Below are positions 1 through 7,184 of a stretch of DNA of 28,376 nt, one piece after another. Origin of the DNA: Cyanobacteria bacterium UBA791 (GTDB lineage: Bacteria; Cyanobacteriota; Vampirovibrionia; Gastranaerophilales; Gastranaerophilaceae). The stretch lies in contig DBIX01000037.1 of NCBI GenBank assembly GCA_002297005.1, positions 1-28,376 of the forward strand, read 5' to 3'. Below the pieces are notes generated by a model that saw only the letters and a list, made by a program, of their open reading frames with translations, ran no database searches and was not told the origin of the DNA. How positions within the stretch are numbered: position 1 is the first letter of the stretch; the number at the start of each line of letters is the position of its first letter. The position numbers were made by a program, and so were the translations under genes.

Positions 1-2054
1 TAATTATATACATGTTGAATATATTTTTTATAATTTTCTTTATCGTGGAAAGATACAGAAAATTCGCAAATATTTTCTCCGAGCATTTGAGCATCTTTTA
101 ACGGTAAAGGTGGACCAGCTGGAGTTGAACGAGCTGGATTTTTAGGGTTTGAAATTATACCAGTTGCACGCAAAAGTGTTATTGCAATCGTATTTTTAAA
201 TACTTCATATTCGTTCAAGCCTTTTGTCACTATTCCAATACCATTTGCATTTACGTAACGTTGCATTGGTGCTGTGTTCGTCGGAGCTTCAATACCTTTT
301 GTTTTAGGAAGATTTTTTCTGATGTCGTAATCAGGGTCAAAAGTTCTATTTATAAGAACATTCATATCTTCGGAATATGTTTCTGTTATTGGTTTTCCTG
401 TATTTATAACAGCTTGAATTTTGTGGTCTTTTTTCTTGTTGTCATAAACGACTTTAAAATCTAAACAGTCAGAATTTTTGTCTAATGATATATATATATT
501 AGAGTTTTCTGTCTTGAGTTTTAATGTACATCTTAAATCGCCGTTTAGAGCTATTTCAGAAGATAAAATTTCTTCGACTTTGCCGTAATCAGTTTCTTCA
601 GGAGCAAAGTTGTAAGTATCGCCAAGGTCTTTGAAATCACGGATTTCAATAAAGTTTTCAGTATTGTTAACCTTGATTTTGCCGTCAGTTATTTCAAGGT
701 TGATTTTTGAGTTTTTAAGATAATTTTTACCAATTTCTAAATCAGTTTTTTCGTTTATCTCAATTTTTTCACGCATTTCTGTCGGTTGAAGATTTTTTAC
801 TTCAATCAGATATGTATAAATATTTTTGAAATCCTCTGTAATTGGTATTCTTAGAGTGTCTTGAAGAATTTCGTTTTCAAAACCTTTTCTTACTTTTGCA
901 ACTTGGAAAGGTAAATCAAGTTCTGACTCAAATTCTACAATTCCAGAATAAGGTTCATCACCTAGATTCATTACAAAAGCATCTGACAATTTGAAATGAA
1001 CCTCGTCGATAATTGTTTGTGCTATTTGAAGTACTTTTTTGTACTTTAATGTGTTTTCAAAATGCACATCATCCGTAGAACATCCGCAAATGCCGTCGTG
1101 TGCCATATTTTCAATTAATAATTTATATGCGTAATCGATTAGGCTTTCATATTTTAAATTAAAATGTTTTTGAGCCTTGTTTGCTAAATCAAGCATATAT
1201 GAGGCTTGTGTTCGAAGCTTTTTTAAATCCATTCTTGCAGAGTATCCGCCTTGTAGAATAAAGGTTAATGAGTTATCACGAAGTTCGTCATTGTGCTCGT
1301 ACGAAAAATTATTTTTTACTTCTTCAAAATAATCAAATGGTGAACCTAAGACGATTTGATAATCTTCAAGTAGAGCATTAACTTCTCTAATTTGAGAAGA
1401 AATATTTTCAGGTATTCCAAGATGGTCAGCACCTATTGGCATAAGTAAAGTATTTGAAGATTTTTCTGCAATCTTATCTAAATTTGTTTTCAAGAAATTG
1501 GCTTTTTCTTCAAGAGTTAAGCTTGTCGCAAAAATATCCATAAAATATCCACGGATAAGGTTTACACAATTTATTCCCATATATTTAAAATCAGCAGGAA
1601 TATCTCCGCAACCTCTCCATACCACGGCTTTATCTATACCAAACTTTTTGAATGAGGCTGGTATATTTTTGCTATGCCCAAAGGTATCGGCTAAGTATCC
1701 GATAAAATCTTCGCAACCTAGTTCTCTTGATATTTTTAAACCTATTTCCAAGTTTTTTTCAAAAGAAGTTTTGTCGCATAAGTATTCATCTACTAGACAA
1801 TAACAAGGACCTACAAAAAGACGTTTTTCCTTGATTAGTTTTTTTACTAAAATTTCTTTTTCTGGTCGAATTTGTAAATAATCTAATAATGCCCCAACTT
1901 GTCCGTCAAAATAGAACGACGGAATTTTGTTTTGTTCTAATAAGTTTAAGACATTGTCGAATACTCTTAAAAGACGTATTCTGAAAACTTCAAATTCTCT
2001 GTACCATTCTCTATCCCAATGGGTGTGTAAATATCCGATAACTTTTTTCTTCAT
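1..2054 (-). CDS. GH38 family alpha-mannosidase, 3' end cut by window edge
   Basis: This frame is open from the ATG at 2054 to the left edge, giving about 684 residues without a stop. The start reads MKKKVIGYLHTHWDREWY, the N-terminal signature of glycoside hydrolase family 38; H10, H12 and D14 lie in the zinc-binding HxHxD segment. LADTFGHS carries the expected nucleophile/zinc aspartate at D123 (compare the IDPFGHS motif of Golgi mannosidase II), and MAHDGICG places a further zinc histidine at about H319. Full-length members run about 850-1000 residues, so the C-terminal beta domain is incomplete here. No signal peptide is seen, so a cytoplasmic enzyme trimming alpha-mannosides taken up from host or yeast glycans is likely (inference). 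The ATG sits 6 bases after a TATAAT box with no Shine-Dalgarno sequence. The gene is divergent from folK. The family call is firm; the exact linkage specificity cannot be read. Confidence 0.9.
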   Translation of the reverse strand, partial: MKKKVIGYLHTHWDREWYREFEVFRIRLLRVFDNVLNLLEQNKIPSFYFDGQVGALLDYLQIRPEKEILVKKLIKEKRLFVGPCYCLVDEYLCDKTSFEKNLEIGLKISRELGCEDFIGYLADTFGHSKNIPASFKKFGIDKAVVWRGCGDIPADFKYMGINCVNLIRGYFMDIFATSLTLEEKANFLKTNLDKIAEKSSNTLLMPIGADHLGIPENISSQIREVNALLEDYQIVLGSPFDYFEEVKNNFSYEHNDELRDNSLTFILQGGYSARMDLKKLRTQASYMLDLANKAQKHFNLKYESLIDYAYKLLIENMAHDGICGCSTDDVHFENTLKYKKVLQIAQTIIDEVHFKLSDAFVMNLGDEPYSGIVEFESELDLPFQVAKVRKGFENEILQDTLRIPITEDFKNIYTYLIEVKNLQPTEMREKIEINEKTDLEIGKNYLKNSKINLEITDGKIKVNNTENFIEIRDFKDLGDTYNFAPEETDYGKVEEILSSEIALNGDLRCTLKLKTENSNIYISLDKNSDCLDFKVVYDNKKKDHKIQAVINTGKPITETYSEDMNVLINRTFDPDYDIRKNLPKTKGIEAPTNTAPMQRYVNANGIGIVTKGLNEYEVFKNTIAITLLRATGIISNPKNPARSTPAGPPLPLKDAQMLGENICEFSVSFHDKENYKKYIQHVYN

Positions 2055-2060
2055 GTATAT

Positions 2061-2069
2061 ATTATACCA
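2061..2069 (-). promoter_or_regulatory. Extended -10 promoter of the GH38 gene (leaderless)
   Basis: On the minus strand the sequence reads TGG-TATAAT, a perfect -10 hexamer with an upstream TG element. Exactly six bases (ATATAC) separate it from the ATG at 2054, so the expected transcription start is the A of the start codon. No good -35 box is visible. Confidence 0.7.
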
Positions 2070-2103
2070 CTTTTTATGTGTATTTAATAATTTATTAACA
2101 TGA

Positions 2104-2131
2104 TTGACAAAGTTTAAAAATTTTGTACAAT
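2104..2131 (+). promoter_or_regulatory. Sigma-70-type promoter of folK (leaderless)
   Basis: A perfect -35 TTGACA (2104-2109) is followed after 16 bases by TACAAT (2126-2131). Only TAACTT lies between the -10 box and the ATG at 2138, so +1 should fall on the start codon. There is no room for a ribosome binding site and none is seen. Confidence 0.75.
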
Positions 2132-2137
2132 TAACTT

Positions 2138-2644
2138 ATGGCATTAGTATATTTAAGCTTAGGTTCAAATAAAGGAGATAGAGTCGGTTTTATTCAACAA
2201 GCGACTAGTTTGCTGAATCAAGACAAACAAGTTGAGTTGATAAGAACGTCTGCTTTTTATGAAACAGAACCATGGCAGACTGATTCAAGTAATTGGTTTG
2301 TAAATGCTGTAATTGAAATAAAAACAGAATATTCTCCACAAGATTTATTGAAATTGTGTAATCAAGTAGAGGCACAGTTGGGTCGTGATAGAGAAACAGA
2401 AGGTTTTTATGGCGATAGAACAATCGATATTGATATATTGTTCTATGATAAAGAGATTATTTATACAGAAAATTTGGTAATACCTCATAAATATTTCCAT
2501 AAAAGAGCTTTTACATTAGTTCCTATGTTGGAACTTTCTCCTGATTTTGTTCATCCTGAATTGAAAAAATCAGTTATGGAATTACATGAAGAATTAGAAA
2601 ATCCAGAAATGGTATTTTTATATGGAACAAGGGTTGACATTTAA
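2138..2644 (+). CDS. folK: 2-amino-4-hydroxy-6-hydroxymethyldihydropteridine pyrophosphokinase (HPPK)
   Basis: FolK transfers pyrophosphate from ATP to 6-hydroxymethyl-7,8-dihydropterin, the step before dihydropteroate synthase in folate synthesis, in the cytoplasm. The 168-residue length is typical. Family motifs appear in order: SLGSNKGDR (7-15), FYETEPW (40-46), GRDR (82-85), the magnesium-binding block GDRTIDIDIL (92-101), and IPHKYFHKRAFTLVPM near 115-130. The start at 2138 is the only reasonable ATG and lies 6 bases after a strong -10 box, so the message is probably leaderless. The 3' end overlaps the next gene by 23 bases, implying co-transcription with the flavoprotein. folP is in this window too, but about 18 kb away on the other strand; it has the same promoter-to-ATG spacing. 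Confidence 0.96.
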   Translation: MALVYLSLGSNKGDRVGFIQQATSLLNQDKQVELIRTSAFYETEPWQTDSSNWFVNAVIEIKTEYSPQDLLKLCNQVEAQLGRDRETEGFYGDRTIDIDILFYDKEIIYTENLVIPHKYFHKRAFTLVPMLELSPDFVHPELKKSVMELHEELENPEMVFLYGTRVDI

Positions 2645-3788
2645 ACCAAAAGTAGCAATTATCGGAGCTGGACCAGCAGGTTGTATGTGTGGAATTACAA
2701 TCGCAAATGATTGTGATGTTACACTTTTTGATATGTCAAAACCTCTTTTGACATTGCTTGCAACTGGCGGTGGCAGATGTAATTTGGCTCATAATGAATT
2801 TGATTTTAAGGAATTGGCTCATGCGTATCCTAGGGGTGAAAAGTTTTTGTATTCACCTTTCTCGAGATTTTCTACGGCGGATACGTTAGAATTTTTTGAG
2901 AAAATTGGTATAAAAACTTATGCTCAAGAGGATGGTAGAATTTTTCCTACTTCTAATTCTGCAAAAGATGTTAGAGAAAAGTTGCTTAGTCAACTGAAAA
3001 AAGCAAAATTTTTACAAGAAAAAGTGTTAGATGTTCAGAAAATTGATGAAAAATTTTATGTGAGAACGGCTAATAATAAATATATATACGATTATGTTGT
3101 TGTTGCAATTGGTACTCATCACGGCTTGCAATTTCTAAATAATTTGCCACATAAATTAATAGAACTTAAACCATCTTTATGCGGTTTAATCACAAAGTAT
3201 GATGTTTCTACTCTAAAAGGAGTAGTTTTGAAGGGGGTAATACTCAAGTATAAAAAAATAGTTCTTAAGGGTGATATGCTCTTTACGGATAATGGAGTAT
3301 CCGGTCCGGTGATATTTAAACTATCCTCTCTTAATTCTAGAGTAGAATACCCTTATGACGTAAAAATTCAACTTATTGAGGATATAAACCAGTTAGAAGA
3401 AAGCTTGAAAAAAGGCAATAATAAAGCGATTAAGACTGTACTTGCTGATTTTTTGCCAAAATCCTTTGTTGCGTTTTTGCTTAATTATTTAAAAATAGAT
3501 GGAGAAGTTAAATGTAATTCTTTAAAAACTAATACTAAAGAATTACTTCTTGGGTCTATAAAGGCGTTTGAAATGACCTTGGTAAAATCTCGAAAAGGCG
3601 GTGAAACGGTCTTTTCAGGCGGAGTAGATTTATCAAAAATTGGGTCAAGTTTTGAGTCAAAATTGGTTAAAAATTTATACTTTTGTGGTGAAATATTAGA
3701 TATAGACGGCTTTTGCGGTGGATACAATCTTCAAAACTGTTGGTCTAGTGGGTATTTGGTAGGTATGAGTATCCTTGAAACCATGTAG
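2622..3788 (+). CDS. HI0933/YhiN (BaiN-like) FAD-dependent oxidoreductase
   Basis: A 388-residue flavoprotein of the HI0933-like family, which also contains E. coli YhiN and proteins annotated as BaiN. The N-terminal dinucleotide-binding motif is AIIGAGPAG (about 12-20), followed by the family block ATGGGRCN (47-54) and GRIFPTSNSAKDV. The C-terminal FAD-contacting block is CGEILDIDGFCGGYNLQ and continues NCWSSG (about 355-377). Length and motif order are complete. The cellular substrate of most family members is unknown, so a bile-acid role should not be assumed. The ATG at 2622 overlaps folK by 23 bases; a TTG at 2634 is a possible alternative start, since the Rossmann core begins only at residue 11. 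A hairpin terminator overlaps the stop codon. Confidence 0.88.
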   Translation: MEQGLTFKPKVAIIGAGPAGCMCGITIANDCDVTLFDMSKPLLTLLATGGGRCNLAHNEFDFKELAHAYPRGEKFLYSPFSRFSTADTLEFFEKIGIKTYAQEDGRIFPTSNSAKDVREKLLSQLKKAKFLQEKVLDVQKIDEKFYVRTANNKYIYDYVVVAIGTHHGLQFLNNLPHKLIELKPSLCGLITKYDVSTLKGVVLKGVILKYKKIVLKGDMLFTDNGVSGPVIFKLSSLNSRVEYPYDVKIQLIEDINQLEESLKKGNNKAIKTVLADFLPKSFVAFLLNYLKIDGEVKCNSLKTNTKELLLGSIKAFEMTLVKSRKGGETVFSGGVDLSKIGSSFESKLVKNLYFCGEILDIDGFCGGYNLQNCWSSGYLVGMSILETM

Positions 3789-3801
3789 GGACATGGTTTT
3801 T
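3778..3801 (+). terminator. Rho-independent terminator overlapping the flavoprotein stop codon
   Basis: AAACCATGT (3778-3786) pairs perfectly with ACATGGTTT (3791-3799) around an AGGG loop, with two further T residues. The TAG stop codon (3786-3788) lies inside the hairpin, so termination would leave almost no 3' UTR. Confidence 0.65.
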
Positions 3802-3911
3802 GACCAATTCTCTAAAATGTACTATTTATGCTATTTTTCAGGTTTTCTAAAAAATAGTTTATTAAGTTTTGTAAATATATAAGCCATAAGTGTTATAAAG
3901 AACTAATACTA

Positions 3912-3920
3912 TGGTATTAT
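3912..3920 (+). promoter_or_regulatory. Probable extended -10 promoter of the prepilin gene
   Basis: TGG-TATTAT (3912-3920) is a -10 box with a TG extension; the -35 region is weak. It predicts a leader of about 120 bases before the ATG at 4047. I saw no clear riboswitch fold in this leader. Confidence 0.45.
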
Positions 3921-4046
3921 ATAAATGTAAGCAATTTATGTAGAAACTACTTCTTTTAGATGACATTTATCTCAATAGGTTGATTTTAGAATGAGTTAGT
4001 GATAGCATACTTGTATTAGTCGCATATAGTAAAAAAGGATTATTTT

Positions 4047-4682
4047 ATGGACAAGAGATCAGGTTTCACCCTTGCTGAAGTTTTAATCACATTGGCTATC
4101 ATCGGTACAGTTGCCGCAATGACTATCCCAACATTGATGACAAACACTAATAAAATGGAATTTAAAACAGGGTTTAAGAAAATTCTTTCTACAACAAACC
4201 AAGCAATTACTATGAGTGTTGCTTTGAACTATGTAGATTTTTCTGATACAACTACTGAAGGTACAGATCCTACAACATCTATTTTAGGTATCTTAATCAG
4301 TAGAATGCACGTTACAAAAACAATTAATGGTAATGCTGATACAGCTGCATCTCGTATGTTTGGTAATAGTGCAAGTAGCAATTACACTGTATTCTTCGCA
4401 GATGGTATGGCATTATCATTCCCAAGAACATCTAAGGATTGTAAGGTTTCAACAAATGGTAGAAATAATATTTGTAAGGCAATTGTTGATGTAAATGGTA
4501 CTCGTGCTCCAAATGCTTTATCACACTGTCAAGGTACTCAAATTAAAACAGCAAGCTCTGATGCTAATGGTACTTGTTCACCTGTAAATGCATTTATTTC
4601 TGACCAGTACTCAGTTTTCTTAGCTGACCAACAAGTTCAACCAAACGGTCAATGTGCAAAATACGTTTTATTTGAAAACTAA
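4047..4682 (+). CDS. Type IV prepilin-like protein (GFTLAEVLITLAIIG class)
   Basis: A 211-residue protein with a short basic leader MDKRSG followed by FTLAEVLITLAIIGTVAAM, a textbook class III prepilin signal. Prepilin peptidase should cut after G6, leaving Phe +1 and Glu +5 at the start of the hydrophobic assembly helix (7-28). The rest is a small soluble domain rich in Thr, Ser and Asn. Its four Cys residues (SKDCKV, NNICKA, SHCQG, NGQC) plus TCSP could form disulfides outside the cell. A good AAGGA site precedes the ATG. The gene stands alone between a terminator and the composite repeat region, so it is a monocistronic minor pilin or pseudopilin rather than part of a pil operon. Whether it forms the main fibre or a secretion pseudopilus cannot be decided. 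Confidence 0.85.
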   Translation: MDKRSGFTLAEVLITLAIIGTVAAMTIPTLMTNTNKMEFKTGFKKILSTTNQAITMSVALNYVDFSDTTTEGTDPTTSILGILISRMHVTKTINGNADTAASRMFGNSASSNYTVFFADGMALSFPRTSKDCKVSTNGRNNICKAIVDVNGTRAPNALSHCQGTQIKTASSDANGTCSPVNAFISDQYSVFLADQQVQPNGQCAKYVLFEN

Positions 4683-4700
4683 TAAAAGTTATAAAATTTA

Positions 4701-4733
4701 AAAAGACCACCTTTTCAAAAGGTGGTCTTTTGT
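4701..4733 (+). terminator. Strong hairpin terminator after the prepilin gene
   Basis: AAAAGACCACCTTTT (4701-4715) and AAAAGGTGGTCTTTT (4717-4731) are exact reverse complements around a single C, with a T-rich tail. The arms carry As on one side and Ts on the other, so it could work in both directions. Confidence 0.9.
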
Positions 4734-4746
4734 TTGTAAAATTCTT

Positions 4747-4931
4747 ATTGCGAGCGTAAGCGAAGCAATCCCAAAAGCCCTCACCGAAATTTTAAAGTTT
4801 CAAGCAAAGCTTTCAACTAAAAATTTCTCCTCTCCCCTATTTTTACAAAAGTAAAAATGTGGCGAGGATTAAACACATGGCGAGGGGTAAACATTGCCCT
4901 CTCCCAATACTGGGAGAGGGCAGGGTGAGGG
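4747..4931. repeat. Composite palindromic intergenic repeat (MITE/REP-like)
   Basis: This block fills most of the 416-base gap between the prepilin and the c-di-GMP gene and holds no ORF worth calling. It is richer in GC and structure than its surroundings. Parts in order: an ATTGC...GCAAT unit (4747-4769); an outer inverted repeat CCCTCACC (4778-4785) with GGTGAGGG (4924-4931); an imperfect hairpin GAAATTTT...AAAATTTC (4786-4827) whose inner arms AGTT/AACT and AAGC/GCTT also pair; a hairpin ATTTTTAC/GTAAAAAT (4839-4858); a near-duplicated TGGCGAGG...TAAACA unit (about 4860-4893); and a perfect 11-bp hairpin GCCCTCTCCCA/TGGGAGAGGGC (4896-4921). There is no transposase, so if mobile it is non-autonomous. 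Only one copy is in this window. Confidence 0.65.
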
Positions 4932-4960
4932 TTCACTCATGTTATATATTCTTAAAATAC

Positions 4961-4989
4961 TTGCATTTAATTGTAAATTTTTGTATAAT
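4961..4989 (+). promoter_or_regulatory. Sigma-70-type promoter of the GGDEF/HD-GYP gene
   Basis: TTGCAT (4961-4966), 17 bases, then a perfect TATAAT (4984-4989). The start would be near 4996, giving a leader of about 103 bases before the TTG at 5099. The leader is very AT-rich, with only a short ATGTA/TACAT hairpin and no recognisable c-di-GMP riboswitch. Confidence 0.65.
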
Positions 4990-5098
4990 TTTTATGTAAA
5001 AATACATAATTTCTTTAATAAATTTTAATCCACATAGCAATTATTTAAGTGTCATGGTTTTTATATTTATATAGTTAATAGTAAAGGTTATTTTAAGT

Positions 5099-6949
5099 TT
5101 GAATAGAACAGATATTATAAAAGAAGAAAAAGAAGTTTTATATAACAAATCTATGGTATCTAACCCTATTGCTCGTAAAGGTTTACCTAATCGTAATGCC
5201 GTTATTGCTAATAGAGGTACTTCAAACAGACTTTACTGTGGTTATAGTCAAGCTTTTACAAACGTTTCTCAATCTTCTGAAGTTGATTATAGAGAAGTTA
5301 TCAGCTTGTTATCTCAAGCTATCGTTGGCAAAACAGTTGTTTCTGATTTCTATGCTTCTTTGCATAATTTCATGACTAAAAAAATTAACTGTTTCTTTAC
5401 TGCAATTGGTTTATTCCAACCTCAATCAAAATGTATCAATATCAAATTGACTGATAAAGTTGGTGGTACTTATTCTTCTAGAATTTTCTTATCAGATGAT
5501 TCAAACCCAATTGTAGAATGTTTTAATACTCAAAAACCAGTTATTAAACATGATTCTAAATTCTTAAAATTATCATATTTGCAACAACCTAAAGTTGCTA
5601 TTTTGCCTCTAATGTCTGTTAATGAATGTTTAGGGGTTATGATTATTGGTGATAACAATGTTAATGAAAATATTGATTTATATTCATTAATCTCTAATCA
5701 CTATGCATTATTTATGCACAATTCAGATTTGTTGGAACAAGCTAATGAACACGCTAATACTGATAGCTTAACTTCATTACACAATCACAGAGGTTTCCAA
5801 GAAATCTTATCTCAAGAATTATCAAAAGCTGAAAAAGCTAATACAGAAGTTTCTGTAGTTATGATGGATGTTAACAATATCTCTAAAATTAACAGAGAAT
5901 TTGGTCACGCTAAAGGTGATGAAATCATCAAGTTAGTTGCTCAAAAAGTTAAACAAAATATCAGAACTACTGATGTTGCTGGTAGATACGGTGGTGACGA
6001 AATTGCTATCATCTTACCAGAAACTTCTATTTCTGAGGCTAAATATATCGCAGAATACTTAACATACAGTTTATCTTGCTGTTTCGTTGATGACATCGGA
6101 CCTGTTAAGGTTTCTGTTGGTATCGCAACTTACCCTCAATGTGCTAAAGATCAAGAAAAATTATTAATCTTAGCTGAACAAGCTATGTATATTTCTCAAT
6201 CTAAAGGTTACAAAGACGGTATGAGTGCTATCATCAGTTCTTCTGATTTCAATTTCTGGGATGATATGGCTCTTAAATCTTTCGCAGATGTTGTTACTAA
6301 ACGTCACTCTCAATTAGGTATCAACTTTGAAGAAGAATTATTACATAAATTCAATAATGAAGATATTATTTCTCAAACTCACTTAGAAGAAATGGCTACT
6401 TCTTTAGCTGGTGCAATTGATGCTAAAGACCCATATACAAAGGGTCACTCAACATCAGTTTCTAAATACGCTGAAGCTTTAGCTAGAGCAATAAATCTTC
6501 CTGAAAATGAAGTTAAAAGAATTTCTTTAGGTGCTTTGTTACACGATGTAGGTAAAATCGGTATTCCTGAAAGCATCTTGAAAAAACCAACTCACCTTTC
6601 TGATGAAGAATGGGAAGTTATGAAACAACACCCAACAATCGGTGCAGAAAAAGTATTGATGCAAAATGAAGCATTGAAAGACTTGATTCCAATGGTTAAA
6701 TATCACCACGAACATTACGACGGAACAGGTTATCCTTGCAAATTAAAAGGCGAAGAAATTCCTCTTTCTGCAAGAATCGTAGCAGTTGCTGATACATACC
6801 ACGCTTTAATTAGCGACAGACCTTACAGAAAAGGTTTAGGTGTTGAAAAAGCTTGCGAAATCTTGAGAATGGGTGCAGGTATTCAATGGGATGCTGAATT
6901 GGTTAGAAAATTCATCCAAATCGCTCCATCAATCTCAACAACAATCTAA
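5099..6949 (+). CDS. GGDEF + HD-GYP dual-domain cyclic-di-GMP enzyme with GAF-like N-terminus
   Basis: A 616-residue cytoplasmic protein with no membrane segment. Residues 1-60 look unstructured, about 65-210 resemble a GAF-type sensor, and 220-385 form a diguanylate cyclase domain with an intact active site GGDEI (298-302). An inhibitory RxxD site (RTTD, 289-292) sits at the canonical five-residue distance. Residues about 430-605 form an HD-GYP phosphodiesterase with LLHDVGKIGIP (HD at 482-483) and HHEHYDGTGYP (536-546). Both domains keep their key residues, so synthesis and breakdown of c-di-GMP are both possible. The second Asp of the usual DxD metal motif is Asn (DVNN, from 257), but the first Asp is kept. 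The start is TTG at 5099 with AAAGG 11 bases upstream; the in-frame ATG at 5153 has no ribosome site. A role in switching between flagellar, pilus and surface behaviour is inferred from the motility genes nearby. Confidence 0.93.
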   Translation: MNRTDIIKEEKEVLYNKSMVSNPIARKGLPNRNAVIANRGTSNRLYCGYSQAFTNVSQSSEVDYREVISLLSQAIVGKTVVSDFYASLHNFMTKKINCFFTAIGLFQPQSKCINIKLTDKVGGTYSSRIFLSDDSNPIVECFNTQKPVIKHDSKFLKLSYLQQPKVAILPLMSVNECLGVMIIGDNNVNENIDLYSLISNHYALFMHNSDLLEQANEHANTDSLTSLHNHRGFQEILSQELSKAEKANTEVSVVMMDVNNISKINREFGHAKGDEIIKLVAQKVKQNIRTTDVAGRYGGDEIAIILPETSISEAKYIAEYLTYSLSCCFVDDIGPVKVSVGIATYPQCAKDQEKLLILAEQAMYISQSKGYKDGMSAIISSSDFNFWDDMALKSFADVVTKRHSQLGINFEEELLHKFNNEDIISQTHLEEMATSLAGAIDAKDPYTKGHSTSVSKYAEALARAINLPENEVKRISLGALLHDVGKIGIPESILKKPTHLSDEEWEVMKQHPTIGAEKVLMQNEALKDLIPMVKYHHEHYDGTGYPCKLKGEEIPLSARIVAVADTYHALISDRPYRKGLGVEKACEILRMGAGIQWDAELVRKFIQIAPSISTTI

Positions 6950-6965
6950 TTGTTATATAAAGTTT

Positions 6966-7006
6966 AAAAGTGGGTTTGATTTCTTCGAAATCAAACCCAC
7001 TTTTTT
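6966..7006 (+). terminator. Hairpin terminator, first half of the double-hairpin module (copy 1)
   Basis: A 17-bp perfect stem, AAAAGTGGGTTTGATTT (6966-6982) against 6988-7004, closes on a CTTCG loop and runs into six Ts. It ends the GGDEF/HD-GYP transcript. Its loop-proximal core GATTTCTTCGAAATC recurs, with one base changed, after fliD. Confidence 0.9.
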
Positions 7007-7039
7007 AGGGGCGATTTTGCCTTAGGCAAAATCGCCCCT
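7007..7039. repeat. Repeated palindrome, second half of the double-hairpin module (copy 1)
   Basis: GCGATTTTGCCT and AGGCAAAATCGC meet around a central T (7011-7035), extended by AGGG/CCCT to a 16-bp stem. The core is identical to 9001-9025, but there the extension is TGTT/AACA, which is also complementary. Confidence 0.8.
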
Positions 7040-7111
7040 CTTATTAAAATCTTTTGTAAAGAAATATGTCGTTTTTCCTACTTTTGGTGTAGAAGATTTA
7101 CATTCGTAGGC

Positions 7112-7139
7112 TTGAAACCCTCTAGATATATGTTATAAT
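7112..7139 (+). promoter_or_regulatory. Sigma-70-type promoter of fliD
   Basis: TTGAAA (7112-7117), 16 bases, then TATAAT (7134-7139) preceded by TGT, an extended -10. A start near 7146 gives a leader of about 39 bases. It does not resemble the flagellar sigma-28 consensus. Confidence 0.75.
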
Positions 7140-7184
7140 GTTATATATATTAGAATATTATATTAATAAAACGGAGATTTATTA

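Noticed and set aside
1498..1803. Plus-strand 101-residue frame inside the GH38 gene
   Set aside because: It is antisense to a clear glycosidase frame and resembles no protein.
4990..5098. c-di-GMP riboswitch in the leader of the GGDEF/HD-GYP gene
   Set aside because: The leader is almost pure A/T with one 5-bp hairpin; none of the conserved GEMM sequence blocks are visible.
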